64,000 nucleotides of DNA, taken from Desulforamulus putei DSM 12395. GTDB lineage: Bacteria; Bacillota; Desulfotomaculia; Desulfotomaculales; Desulfotomaculaceae. The stretch is from positions 1 to 64,000 of the forward strand of contig NZ_FQUY01000001.1 in assembly GCF_900129195.1 (NCBI RefSeq). Reading direction: 5' to 3'. A program made the translations under genes and the position numbers. Below, piece by piece: positions 26,128-36,100 of the stretch. How positions within the stretch are numbered: the stretch's first letter is position 1; each line of letters begins with the position of its first letter. The notes under the pieces are model-generated. The model saw nothing but the letters and a program-made list of their open reading frames with translations. It had not been told where the DNA came from and made no database searches.

Positions 26128-26994
26128 ATGACACTTTTTACCATACGGGCAACGGAAGATACCTTTGTGATAAGTGATAAGGAACGCCGACCCCAATGTC
26201 ATTCGCCCTGTTTGCCGGTGGGAAAAACAGGCCTGGGATATATGTGCTATTCTCGCTTTATTTCATATATTTTTTTTGACCTTTCCGAGATCCCAGGCCA
26301 TGCTAAAATTAGCTCGGCTAAAATAAAAATCTCCCTTTATGACCCTCCTTGTTTGGGGCAACCGCCTGATTATATAGGTATCCAGGCCTTGAAAGAACCT
26401 TTTCGAGATTGTTACACCAACTATGGGAACAGACCGGCCGTAATATCCCATTCTTTAAGAAAAATTCCTACTCACAGTGCAACTAAGTTTGCCATTGATG
26501 TTACAGATTTTGTAAAGGCCTGGCATTCCGGTAAGTACGAAAACCACGGGCTGGCGCTTGTGCCTGTACAAATGGGTACCAACGGTGTCATCCTTTTTCA
26601 TAGTTCTGACAGCTCCGATGTATCAAAGCATCCGGCGCTAAGAATCAATACCGTTGCCGACGGCACGTGCCAAAAACAATGCACAGCGAGTCAAGAAGAA
26701 ACCTATGCCGTGAAGAAAATACGGGGCTTTAGCAAACCCTATGAGATTTGGAACTATACAATTTACAGTTATATTGTGAAAAATATTGGCGAAAAAAAGA
26801 TAATGGTCCAATTACAGTTCAGCCCTAATAACGTTGATTACTTGGATGAGGAACCGAAAATTGAGCTGTTGCCAGGGCAGTCACGTATTATGATAAGCAA
26901 CTTTTTTGCCCGTTACATCAGGCTTGCATTTCATCTTGCCCCGGGTGAGACCGGGGAAGGAACTTTAAAAGTTTGGTTGCAAGCCAGACAGTAG
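26128..26994 (+). CDS. DNRLRE (CBM96-type) protein with DUF6385-like C-terminal domain
   Basis: This 288-aa protein starts with a domain of the DNRLRE type (residues 1-180): the opening ATEDTFVISDKE, the paired-strand core YIFFDLSEIPGHAKISSAKI, VTDFVKAWHSG, and the closing HSSDSSDVSKHPALRI. The last 95 residues (YSYIVKNIG, LQFSPNNVDYLDEE, FFARYIRLAF) resemble the DUF6385-like end of the protein at 18422. ATG 26128 has agaggtg upstream and begins exactly where the domain begins; an ATG at 25987 would add 47 unrelated residues. It is the last gene of the GT operon and is a candidate surface target of those enzymes. No signal peptide is seen. Confidence 0.75.
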   Translation: MTLFTIRATEDTFVISDKERRPQCHSPCLPVGKTGLGYMCYSRFISYIFFDLSEIPGHAKISSAKIKISLYDPPCLGQPPDYIGIQALKEPFRDCYTNYGNRPAVISHSLRKIPTHSATKFAIDVTDFVKAWHSGKYENHGLALVPVQMGTNGVILFHSSDSSDVSKHPALRINTVADGTCQKQCTASQEETYAVKKIRGFSKPYEIWNYTIYSYIVKNIGEKKIMVQLQFSPNNVDYLDEEPKIELLPGQSRIMISNFFARYIRLAFHLAPGETGEGTLKVWLQARQ

Positions 26995-27021
26995 AGTGTA
27001 GATACAGTAATGGATCCAATC

Positions 27022-27050
27022 GAACCGTACAGGAATACCCTGCACCGTTC
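27022..27050 (+). terminator. Hairpin after the GT operon
   Basis: Arms gaaccgtacagg (27022-27033) and cctgcaccgttc (27039-27050) pair with two mismatches and a 5-base loop. The T tract after it is weak (acttttatg), so it is a poor terminator. Confidence 0.4.
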
Positions 27051-27130
27051 ATGTACTTTTATGCAACTAAAATCCTCCTGCGGGGCAAAGAAAAATATCG
27101 GTTACGAGATAGATAAAGCTGCAGAGATTG

Positions 27131-27160
27131 AAAAAAAAGCTCCCTATTCTGGGAGCTTTG
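27131..27160 (-). terminator. Terminator of the LysM gene
   Basis: Stem aaagctccc / gggagcttt with loop tattct. A long T run (eight A on the plus strand) follows on the minus strand. Confidence 0.92.
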
Positions 27161-27164
27161 CAGG

Positions 27165-27914
27165 CTAGTTGGCAGCTGCCTGGGAAATGGCGGTATAGTG
27201 TTGCTGCACATAGCGCTCGGATATGCCGCTGCCATGGGGGCGGCTGTTATGTAAATAGAGATCAAAATGTCCCGTAACACCGTTGTCCGGAGTAGTATCA
27301 ATGCTGTGGGGCATACCGGAGAGGGAACCGGCAATATTCCTGCCGTCTTTATGGATGACAACTGGGCGGGGCGACCAGGTCCACTGACCGAATAACTCTT
27401 TTATGGTCTTTGTATCCTCTGAGGTTGCCGGTTCAATATCACAGTGATTACCGGCGCTCAAGACCTTTAAACTTAGCTTCGCCCCGGTTTTGCAATCGGT
27501 AACGGAAAAAAATTCACCACTCTTGAATAATGCTTTTCCTTCAGTAAACCAGTTGACCAGTTCAACACTTTTTGATTGTGTTTTAGTTTGTTCAGGTTCA
27601 AGTTGCTGAATATTTTGTTGGAGATTGGGGTGATCCCGGCCGGATTGGTCCACCAACCAGACATGGGCGCGTTCCCCGCCCCTTGAGGGCATTGCTAAAT
27701 TGGGAATAAGCAAGCGCTGCCCGATGGAAAGGTTATCACTTGTTAACCGGTTGACTCTTTTAAGTTCTTCCACCGTAGTGTTGTAGGTTCTGGAAATAAC
27801 CCACAGACTATCTCCCTTTTTTACAGTATAAAAGGTGCTTGCAAAGGCAGTGCCGTTAAAAAATAAAACGCTGGAAATTACCAAACTGCAAACTGTTTTT
27901 TTGTTGAAAAGCAT
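27165..27914 (-). CDS. Exported LysM-domain protein
   Basis: This 249-aa protein has a signal peptide ending near GTAFAS (about residue 25). One LysM domain follows (YTVKKGDSLWVISRTYNTTVEELKRVN in parts, residues 28-72), which binds peptidoglycan GlcNAc. The C-terminal 150 residues contain SGEFFSVTDC, LKVLSAGNHCDIEP, HKDGRNIAGSLSGMPHSIDT and FDLYLHNSRPHGSG. This matches the domain seen with LysM in Firmicute proteins related to YkuD-like or phage-like wall proteins, but I cannot name it. The ATG has aaaggaga upstream. It is a single-gene unit. Confidence 0.82.
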   Translation of the reverse strand: MLFNKKTVCSLVISSVLFFNGTAFASTFYTVKKGDSLWVISRTYNTTVEELKRVNRLTSDNLSIGQRLLIPNLAMPSRGGERAHVWLVDQSGRDHPNLQQNIQQLEPEQTKTQSKSVELVNWFTEGKALFKSGEFFSVTDCKTGAKLSLKVLSAGNHCDIEPATSEDTKTIKELFGQWTWSPRPVVIHKDGRNIAGSLSGMPHSIDTTPDNGVTGHFDLYLHNSRPHGSGISERYVQQHYTAISQAAAN

Positions 27915-28222
27915 TACAGTTCTCCTTTTTCTACTTGCAGTACCATAAAAAGCTATTTATTTTAATTGTAACGACAGTAGACAAGCATATCAATGAGAAA
28001 AATGTCTCTTTATGGTCCTAATTTAACAACTAATTGCCCATGCAACATAATATCACATAAAATGCCAAAATGTGCTAAATACAAAAATATCCCGTACAAC
28101 CATTCTCTGGATTCTAATAAAAAAATATCTGTTTTTTTACTTAAAGGGTTTTTGAAGCGCCTCTAGTGCATGACTTTTTTCTCTTTTATAATAATGAATA
28201 AAAAAACAGCAGGTGAAAAGCA
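27915..28222. other. A/T-rich divergent intergenic region
   Basis: About 300 bases separate the divergent LysM and 115-aa-protein genes. It has several A/T tracts and a TATAAT at 28187-28192 upstream of the plus-strand gene with no convincing -35. I see no RNA structure or small gene. Confidence 0.4.
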
Positions 28223-28570
28223 ATGGGCAAGATCAAAATAAGAAAAAACCTTAGTGATGAGGAGATGCTGGCTAACTATAAAGAGGAGATTACCTTTGAA
28301 AATGCCTGGGATGATGCCGCCGTTACCAGACCTGCCCCCAAACCGGTCAAGAAGGATTCGGAAAAGGAAGGGATTCATTCATTCTTTACTCCTGAGTTGC
28401 AGGAACAGGTAGGGAAAGCCCTGTTGGAGTTAAAAATTCAGTTATATAAGGAAGGCATCATTGACTATAGAATAGAGGTAAGCAGGGAAGGCCGCCAGGT
28501 AATTTTGACGGCAGTAAATGCTGTAGGAAAGAAAAAAACCGCTGAGAAGACAACCGGGAAGAAAAAGTAA
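28223..28570 (+). CDS. Small charged protein of unknown function
   Basis: This 115-aa protein is Lys/Glu-rich. Its central part (FFTPELQEQVGKALLELK) looks helical, and a short beta-type stretch (YRIEVSREGRQVILTAV) follows. The tail is very basic (KKKTAEKTTGKKK), which suggests nucleic-acid or polyanion binding. It has no signal peptide or membrane segment. The ATG has caggtga upstream. I do not recognise a family. Confidence 0.6.
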   Translation: MGKIKIRKNLSDEEMLANYKEEITFENAWDDAAVTRPAPKPVKKDSEKEGIHSFFTPELQEQVGKALLELKIQLYKEGIIDYRIEVSREGRQVILTAVNAVGKKKTAEKTTGKKK

Positions 28571-28680
28571 GAAAGTAAAATACCGAAAATAGGGAAAACA
28601 AAAGACAAAGAAAGGACAAAATCAGTTCTCCGTGGTTGTTATAATAGAGTCCGGAATTGACCATATGGGAGGAATGGAAC

Positions 28681-29568
28681 TTGAAAGGAATTTTCGGGGG
28701 AGCCCTTTATTTATCACTGGCCTCCAGTATTTGGGGCGGTATGTATGTTGTGAGCAAATATGCTCTGGATACCATTCCCCCTTTTACGTTGCTGTTTTTA
28801 CGATATTTGATCGCCTCTTTCCTGCTGGGATGGATCTGCTGGTTGAAAAAAGAGGAACTGGTCCCCACCCGGGAGAGAGGGCTGATCTTCCAGGTTGGTT
28901 TTGTGGGCTATTTTCTTTCCATCGCTGCCCAGTTCGTCGGAACCAAGCTGTCCTCCGCTCACATGGGTGCCGTCATCACCACGCTATCACCGGTTTTTCT
29001 ATCTGCTTTTGCCGTCTTTATCTTAAAGGAGAAAATTACGGTAAGACAGGTGGCTTCCATCGCCATCGCCCTGGCCGGTGTGCTGGTGGTGGTGGGAATG
29101 CCCGGCCTGCAGGGTGAAAAGTCGGCCCTGGCAGGGAACTTGTTTTTATTGGTCGCCGCCCTTTTCTGGGGCTATTACTCGGTAATCTCCAGAAAGGTTT
29201 CGGCTGTTTACTCACCGCTACAGATTACCACCTGGGGCATTGTTATTGCCACAGTGCTTACCTTTCCCTGCATTTTCTTTGAGCTGTCGGAGTGGTCCGC
29301 CGGGGATTTGTTTACGTTGCCCATCCTCCTGAGTGTCCTTTATATTGGCATCATATCCACTGCCCTGGCATTTTTCAGTTGGAACAAGGGGTTGGCCCTG
29401 GTGCCCTCTCACCAAGCCGGACTTTTCTTCTTTTTGCAGCCGGTGGTGGGGACGCTGCTGGGCTGGTTTTTCTTACATGAACATCTTAGCCGGTCTTTTT
29501 TCATCGGCAGTTTATTAATCATTGCCGGGGTCTACTACAATATGAAACAAACCGCTACAAATGAATAA
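28681..29568 (+). CDS. EamA/DMT-family transporter
   Basis: This membrane protein of about 295 aa has ten predicted hydrophobic segments in two EamA halves, starting LYLSLASSIWGGMYVVSKYAL and LLVAALFWGYYSVISRKV (in parts). Typical landmarks include LLFLRYLIASFLLG, GAVITTLSPVFLSAFAV, and the C-terminal STALAFFSWNKGL and PVVGTLLGWFFLHE. Such proteins export amino acids or other metabolites; the substrate is not predictable. I chose TTG 28681 because gggagga lies 7 bases upstream; the TTG at 28657 has none. Confidence 0.85.
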   Translation: MKGIFGGALYLSLASSIWGGMYVVSKYALDTIPPFTLLFLRYLIASFLLGWICWLKKEELVPTRERGLIFQVGFVGYFLSIAAQFVGTKLSSAHMGAVITTLSPVFLSAFAVFILKEKITVRQVASIAIALAGVLVVVGMPGLQGEKSALAGNLFLLVAALFWGYYSVISRKVSAVYSPLQITTWGIVIATVLTFPCIFFELSEWSAGDLFTLPILLSVLYIGIISTALAFFSWNKGLALVPSHQAGLFFFLQPVVGTLLGWFFLHEHLSRSFFIGSLLIIAGVYYNMKQTATNE

Positions 29569-29580
29569 ACCAATTTAATA

Positions 29581-29607
29581 AAGCCCGGAGAATTTCTCCG
29601 GGCTTTT
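29581..29607 (+). terminator. Terminator of the EamA gene
   Basis: Stem aagcccggag / ctccgggctt around aattt, then TTTT. Confidence 0.92.
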
Positions 29608-29682
29608 CAACGCGGTTGTAAAGGGGTTTATTCCAGGAAAAGCGAATTTTAAACAGGGAGTCTCGGCAAAGGAGGGAACAAT

Positions 29683-32600
29683 GTGAGCCTTCGATTTATT
29701 ATCGGCAGGGCAGGCAGCGGAAAAAGCCATACTTGCCTGGAGGAGATCCGCTGTGAACTGCGGCGCCGTCAGGACGGCCCCCCCATCATACTGCTGGTGC
29801 CGGAACAGGCCACATTTCAATATGAATATATGCTGGTGTCCACGCCGGGCCTGCAGGGCATTATGCGGGCCCAGGTATTAAGCTTCCGCCGCCTGGCCTG
29901 GCGGGTGCTGCAGGAAGTGGGAGGGGCGGCCAGGGCCCATATCGGGGAACTGGGCAAGCGTATGATACTGCGGCGTATCCTGGAACAGAAGAAGTCCGAG
30001 CTAAAGGTTTTTCACCGTGCGGCCAGGCAGCCCGGCTTTGCAGACAGCCTGGCCGGCGCCTTGACCGAGCTGAAATTGTACCGGATTAAACCTGGGGATT
30101 TGATCAAGGGTATGCAGCGGATGCGGCAGGACAGTGACAGCGCCATACTGGACAAGCTGCAGGATTTAAGCCTGCTGTATTCTCAACTGGAAGAGATGCT
30201 GGCCGGCAGGTTTACCGATCCGGACGATTACCTCAACCTGCTGGCGGAGCGATTGGGAAGCGCTCCGTCGGTGCAAGGAGCGGATATTTACATAGACGGC
30301 TTTACGGGGTTTACCCCCCAGGAGTTCGGGGTCATTGAGCAACTGTTTATGGCGGCTAGCAGAGTCAATATAGCCCTGTGTTTTGACCCCATTTACATAG
30401 AGGAACCATGCCATGAACCGGATGCCTTTTATCCCACCGTGGAAACCTATCATACCCTGCGGGAAATGGCGGGAACATTAAGAATTGCTATAGAACCGCC
30501 CGTATTATTGCAGGACGAAATACCGGCCCGTTTTCAACACAGTCCGGGCATCGCTTATCTGGAGAAAAACTATTTCCGCTACACGGCTGTGCCCGGCGAA
30601 CAAACAGCAGGGGTGAGGCTTACGGCCTGTGCCAACCGCCGGGCGGAAGTGGAGGCCGCAGCCAGGGAAATCCTCCGGCTGAGCCGGGAAGAAGGGCTGC
30701 GCTGGCGGGAAATCGTGGTTATTTTACGGGATCTGGCCAATTACAGCCATTTAATCAGTACCGTTTTTGCAGACCATGGCATACCGCATTTTATTGACCA
30801 GAAAAGAACCGTCCTGCACCATCCTCTGGTGGAGCTTATTCGCAGCGCCCTGGAAGTGGTGACCCAGCAGTGGGCCTACGCTCCGGTCTTTCGTTATCTG
30901 AAAACCGATCTGGTACCGGTGCAGCGGGATGAAGTGGATAAGCTGGAAAACTATGTGCTGGCCCACGGTATCCGTGGGTCCCGCTGGACCGACGGCCGGG
31001 ATTGGACCTACCGCAGGCGCTACACTCTGGGCGAAGAAGCGGAGTGCAATGAGTGGGAGGCCAGGGAACTGGCCTTGATCAACCGGGTGCGTTACTCGTC
31101 TACCCAACCGTTAATAAACTTTAGCCGGAGGGTCCATGAGGCCCGCAATGTACGGGAGATCACCGCCGCCCTGTTTGAACTGCTGGAATCCCTGGAGGTG
31201 GCGGCGCAACTGGAAACCTGGGCGAAAGAGGCGGAGCGGCAGGGGCGTTTGGTGGAAGCCAGGGAGCATGCCCAACTGTGGCAAAACATCATATTGCTGC
31301 TGGATGAAATTGTGGAGGCCATGGGGGAAGAGAATCTTTCCCTGGAGGAATATGCCCGGGTACTGGAGTCCGGTCTGGAAGGCTTGAAACTGGGCTTGAT
31401 CCCGCCGGGACTGGACCAGGTGGTGGTGGGGACACTGGAGCGTTCCCGCAACCCCGATGTGAAAGCGGCGCTGGTACTGGGCATCAGCGACGGGGTGCTA
31501 CCGGCGCGGCCCGGCGAAGAGGGCCTGTTCAGCGATTTTGAACGGCAGGCCTTACGGGAAGCGGGAATTTCCCTGGCCCCCGGTTCCCGCAGAAAAGTAT
31601 TTGACGAACAGTACCTGGTCTACGTGGCGCTGACCAGGGCCAGCCAAATCCTGTGGTTAAGTTATCCCCAGGCCGACGATGAGGGGAAGGCGCTGGTTGC
31701 TTCCCAGGTCATTTCCAGGATCAAGGAACTGCTGCCCCGTCTGGAAGAACGGGTGGTTCCCGTGGAACCGCCCTGCCCTGATGGGGATCTGGAGTTTATC
31801 GCCTGCCCAGGACGCAGCCTGTCCTACCTGGCCGCCATGTTGAGGGAAGTCAAAGCGGGACGCAGGGTAGACCCGGTCTGGCAGGATGTCTACTCCTGGT
31901 TTGTGCAGCAGCCCGCGTATAAGGAAGCCTGCGGGCGGGTGCTGGCCGGGTTGTTCCATGTCAATCAGGAAACCTCCCTGCCCCCGGGGCTGGGGCGACG
32001 GCTTTACGGCAGCCGGCTGAAGGCCAGCGTGTCCAGGTTGGAACGGTTTACCGCCTGTCCCTTTGCCCATTTTTTGTCCCACGGCTTAAAGCTGAAGGAG
32101 CGCGGGCAGTTTAAACTGGCGGCCCCGGATCTGGGACAATTTTTCCATGCTGCTCTGAAAGAATTTGCGGATCGCATCAAAGAACAGGGAACCGATTGGG
32201 GACAATTGACCAGGATCCAGGCAGGAACCCTGGTGGGAGAGATTGTAGATGAACTGGCCCCCAAGTTGCAAAATGAAATTCTTCTCAGCACTGCCCGTCA
32301 CCGTTATCTCATTGGCAAACTGAAGAGGACGCTGGAAAGGGCGGTGCTGACCTTAACGGAGCATGCCAGAAGGGGCGCCTTCCGTCCGGTGGCGGTGGAA
32401 ATCGGCTTTGGCGAACAGGGGGAGCTGCCGCCCGTATACTTTGACCTAGGGGACCGGTGCGTTATGGAAATGGCCGGTCGCATTGACCGCATCGACTGTG
32501 CCATGGAAGGGGGCCGGCCGTATTTGACCGTTATCGATTACAAGTCCGGCCAAGCGGAACTGAAACTGGCGGATATTGTACACGGCCTGAAGCTGCAACT

Positions 32601-33150
32601 TCTTACCTATTTGGATGTGGCCCTGCGGTATGCGGGTCAACTGGTTCATCAGCCGGCCCTGCCGGCGGGTATGCTGTACTTCAGCGTCAAGGACCCCTTT
32701 GTCACCAGTACAGGTCCGCTGACTGCGGAAGAAGCGGAAAAAGGGCTGCTGAAGCAACTGAAAATGAAAGGCCTGCTGCTGGCAGACCCCCTTGTGATTG
32801 CCCAAATGGACAATCAACTAAACGGTCAGTCGGAGCTATTGCCGGTGGGACTGAAAAAAAACGGGGAATTTTACAGCAATTCCCGAGTGATCAGCGAAGA
32901 GCAGTTTAACCTGCTGAGAAGCTATCTGGAGGAAATCATGAAGTCTACCGGCAGGCGGATCATTAGCGGAGAAATCCAAATCAGTCCTTACCGGCGAGGA
33001 AAGGACAAAGCCTGTGGCTTTTGTATTTTTAAAGCGGTATGCCAGTTCGACCCCCTGCTGGAGGACAACCTGTATCGCCTGCTGTTTGACCGGGAGGAGC
33101 CGGTACTCTGGTTGTTGATCAAGGAAAGTCTGGGTGATAACCATGCGTGA
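29683..33150 (+). CDS. addB: ATP-dependent helicase/nuclease AddB subunit
   Basis: AddB pairs with AddA to resect double-strand breaks to Chi and load RecA. The 1155-aa product has Walker A GRAGSGKS at residues 8-15. Its C-terminal RecB-like nuclease domain includes LTVIDYKSGQAEL. Four Cys, C792 and C1111, C1114, C1120 (KACGFCIFKAVCQFD), form the iron-sulfur staple with the same spacing as in Bacillus subtilis AddB. The GTG start has ggaggg upstream. Its stop overlaps the addA start by 8 bases, so expression is coupled. Length and motifs are normal, so it should be functional. Confidence 0.96.
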   Translation: MSLRFIIGRAGSGKSHTCLEEIRCELRRRQDGPPIILLVPEQATFQYEYMLVSTPGLQGIMRAQVLSFRRLAWRVLQEVGGAARAHIGELGKRMILRRILEQKKSELKVFHRAARQPGFADSLAGALTELKLYRIKPGDLIKGMQRMRQDSDSAILDKLQDLSLLYSQLEEMLAGRFTDPDDYLNLLAERLGSAPSVQGADIYIDGFTGFTPQEFGVIEQLFMAASRVNIALCFDPIYIEEPCHEPDAFYPTVETYHTLREMAGTLRIAIEPPVLLQDEIPARFQHSPGIAYLEKNYFRYTAVPGEQTAGVRLTACANRRAEVEAAAREILRLSREEGLRWREIVVILRDLANYSHLISTVFADHGIPHFIDQKRTVLHHPLVELIRSALEVVTQQWAYAPVFRYLKTDLVPVQRDEVDKLENYVLAHGIRGSRWTDGRDWTYRRRYTLGEEAECNEWEARELALINRVRYSSTQPLINFSRRVHEARNVREITAALFELLESLEVAAQLETWAKEAERQGRLVEAREHAQLWQNIILLLDEIVEAMGEENLSLEEYARVLESGLEGLKLGLIPPGLDQVVVGTLERSRNPDVKAALVLGISDGVLPARPGEEGLFSDFERQALREAGISLAPGSRRKVFDEQYLVYVALTRASQILWLSYPQADDEGKALVASQVISRIKELLPRLEERVVPVEPPCPDGDLEFIACPGRSLSYLAAMLREVKAGRRVDPVWQDVYSWFVQQPAYKEACGRVLAGLFHVNQETSLPPGLGRRLYGSRLKASVSRLERFTACPFAHFLSHGLKLKERGQFKLAAPDLGQFFHAALKEFADRIKEQGTDWGQLTRIQAGTLVGEIVDELAPKLQNEILLSTARHRYLIGKLKRTLERAVLTLTEHARRGAFRPVAVEIGFGEQGELPPVYFDLGDRCVMEMAGRIDRIDCAMEGGRPYLTVIDYKSGQAELKLADIVHGLKLQLLTYLDVALRYAGQLVHQPALPAGMLYFSVKDPFVTSTGPLTAEEAEKGLLKQLKMKGLLLADPLVIAQMDNQLNGQSELLPVGLKKNGEFYSNSRVISEEQFNLLRSYLEEIMKSTGRRIISGEIQISPYRRGKDKACGFCIFKAVCQFDPLLEDNLYRLLFDREEPVLWLLIKESLGDNHA

Positions 33151-36100
33151 TAAAAAATGGACCGATGAACAATGGGCCGCCATTACCACCAGGGATAAAG
33201 CTCTGCTGGTGGCAGCTGCGGCCGGGGCCGGGAAAACAGCGGTGCTGGTGGAGAGGATCATTCGGCTGATTACCGACCCCACCCGGCCGGTGGATGTGGA
33301 CCGGCTGCTGATTGTTACCTTCACCAATGCCGCCGCAGCAGAAATGAGGGAGCGTATCGCAGCCGCCTTAAGCAATGCTTTAAAGGAAAACCCCCATTCC
33401 AGGCGGTTGGCCAGGCAACTGACCATGCTAAACCGGGCCTCCATTACCACCCTGCATTCCTTTTGCCTTGACCTGCTGCGGCGTTATTATTACCTGCTGG
33501 ATTTGGACCCGGGCTTCCGGGTGGCCGATGAGATGGAAGCGGAATTGCTGCGGCTGGAGGTGCTGGAAGAACTTTTTGAGGAACGCTACAACCGTCAGGA
33601 CAATGAAACCTTTGCCCATTTGGTGGATGCCTACGGTGGTCAGCGGGATGACAGCAAGCTCCAGAACCTGGTCCTGGCCCTTTATCGCTTTTCCGGCAGT
33701 CACCCGTGGCCACGGTTCTGGCTGGCGGAAATGGCAGAAAACTTTGCCCTTTCAGAGGGTCAATCCCTGGATGAACTGCCCTGGATTTACCAGGTTAAAG
33801 AAGAGATCGGTCAGGAAATGCAGTCTGTGCTACGCCTGTTGAAACAAGCTGCCTGGTGGGCCAGGCAGCCGGGTGGGCCGGAGCCTTACTGCAAGAATCT
33901 GGCCGAGGATATCCTTCTTCTGGAACCCCTGGTTCACTGCGGGGAAATGAGCTGGGACAAGTTATACCGGTCCTTTGCCAACATCAAATGGAGCAAGTTA
34001 AGTCCCTGCCGGGGGGAGGTGGACGACGGTCTCAAGAACAGGGTGCAGACCCTCAGAAATAAGGCCAAAGACAAAGTAAAAGAAGTTACCGGCACCTATT
34101 TCTGTGCGGAACCAGGGGTGCTGTTGCAGGACCTGCGATCACTCCATCCCCTGATGAAGGAATTGGCTGCCCTGACCGCGGAGTTTATGGACCGTTATCA
34201 AAAGAAGAAGCAAGCCAAGGGTCTGGTTGATTTCGGAGATCTGGAGCATTACTGCCTGTCAATCCTGCTGGACAAAGAAAGCAAGCCCGGGGAAATGGTT
34301 CCTTCCGCTGTGGCACTGGAACTAAAAAAACAGTTCGCTGAGGTGCTGGTAGACGAATACCAGGACATTAACGAGGTGCAGGAGACCATCTTGCAGCTGG
34401 TGTCCCGGGAGGACAACCGCTTTATGGTGGGGGACGTCAAACAAAGCATCTACCGCTTCCGCCTGGCGGAACCCGGTCTTTTCCTGGGGAAATACCGGCA
34501 GTACGGGGTACCGGGCAACGCTGCCGGCTGCCGCATCGACCTGAGTAAGAACTTTCGCAGCCGGTTGGGTGTGGTCAATGGGGTTAACTTTATTTTCCGG
34601 CAGATCATGACCAGAACCGCCGGGGAAATCGATTACGACGAGGCGTCAGAACTCCGGTGCGGGGCTGAGTTTCCCGCACCGGAGGGGGTTACCACAGCCG
34701 AGGGCCCGGTGGAACTGCACTTGATCGACTGCAAGGATATGCAATCTGACGGTGTGGAACCTTCTGAAGCCGGTGAAGAGGATGTACTGCCCGACCGGGA
34801 TGAGGAACCGGAGGAACTTGACGCCGATCAGGCCGAGGCCAGGCTGGTGGGGCGCCGTATTCTGGAGATGGTCAAGGGCTCGGAGTTGTCAACGGGACCG
34901 GAGTTTATGGTCTGGGACAAAGAGTTGGCCCAATACCGCCCGGTGACCTATCGCGATATTGTCATTTTGCTGCGGGCAACCACCGGCCGGGCCAATACCT
35001 TTTTGGAAGAACTGCGGGCCAGGGGGATTCCCGCCTATGCGGAGCTGGGTACAGGCTATTTTGCGGCGGTGGAGGTTGAAATCTTTTTATCCCTGCTAAA
35101 AATCATCGATAACCCCCGTCAGGATGTCCCCCTGGCCGGTGTCCTGCGGTCTCCCATCGTGGGGCTGAAGGGTGAGGAACTGGCAGAAATCCGGCTGTGC
35201 AACAGGGACGGAGACTTCTATGATGCGGTGATGTCCGCCGCCCGGTCAGATTTGGGAGATGTTTCCCGAAAACTAACCGGTTTTCTGACCAAACTGGACC
35301 GGTGGCGTTCCCTGGCCAGGCGGGGTCCCCTGGCAGATTTGATCTGGATGCTGTACCGGGAAACCGGGTATTACGATTATGTCGGCGGCATGACGGGCGG
35401 CACCCAGCGCCAGGCCAACCTGCGGGTCCTCTATCACCGGGCCAAACAGTTTGAGGCCACCTCCTTCCGGGGGTTGTTCAGCTTCTTGCGTTTTGTGGAA
35501 CGCATGAAGGATGCCGGCAACGACTTCGGTTCAGCCAGGGCGCTCGGTGAAAGTGAAAATGTGGTGCGCATTATGAGCATTCACAAAAGCAAAGGGCTGG
35601 AATTTCCGGTGGTCTTTGTGGCGGGTCTGGGCAAAAAGTTTAACCTGCTGGATTTAAATAAAGATCTGCTAATGCACAAGAGGCTGGGTTTGGGCCCCCA
35701 GGTGATCAATCTGGCCACCCGGGTCTCCTATCCCAGCTTACCGAAACTGCTGATCCGGCAGCAGATTAAACGGGAAGCGGTGGCGGAAGAAATGAGGGTT
35801 CTCTATGTGGCCTTGACCCGGGCCAGGGAAAAGCTAATTCTGGTGGGCTCGGTGCGGGATTTAAGCAAATCCCTGGAGAAGTGGTGCGCCTCCGCCCACC
35901 AGTCCGGCTGGCCGCTGCCGGATGCCGAACTGATGGCTGCCAGGACCTACCTGGATTGGCTTTGTCCCGCCATTGCCCGTCACCGGGACGGACAGGCTCT
36001 TCTCCAAAGGGCAGGGTCCGAAGCACAGCCCTCATCCGATGTGGCAATGGATGCTTCAACCTGGAAGACGGTCTTTTACGATATGAATCAGGTGCAAAAC

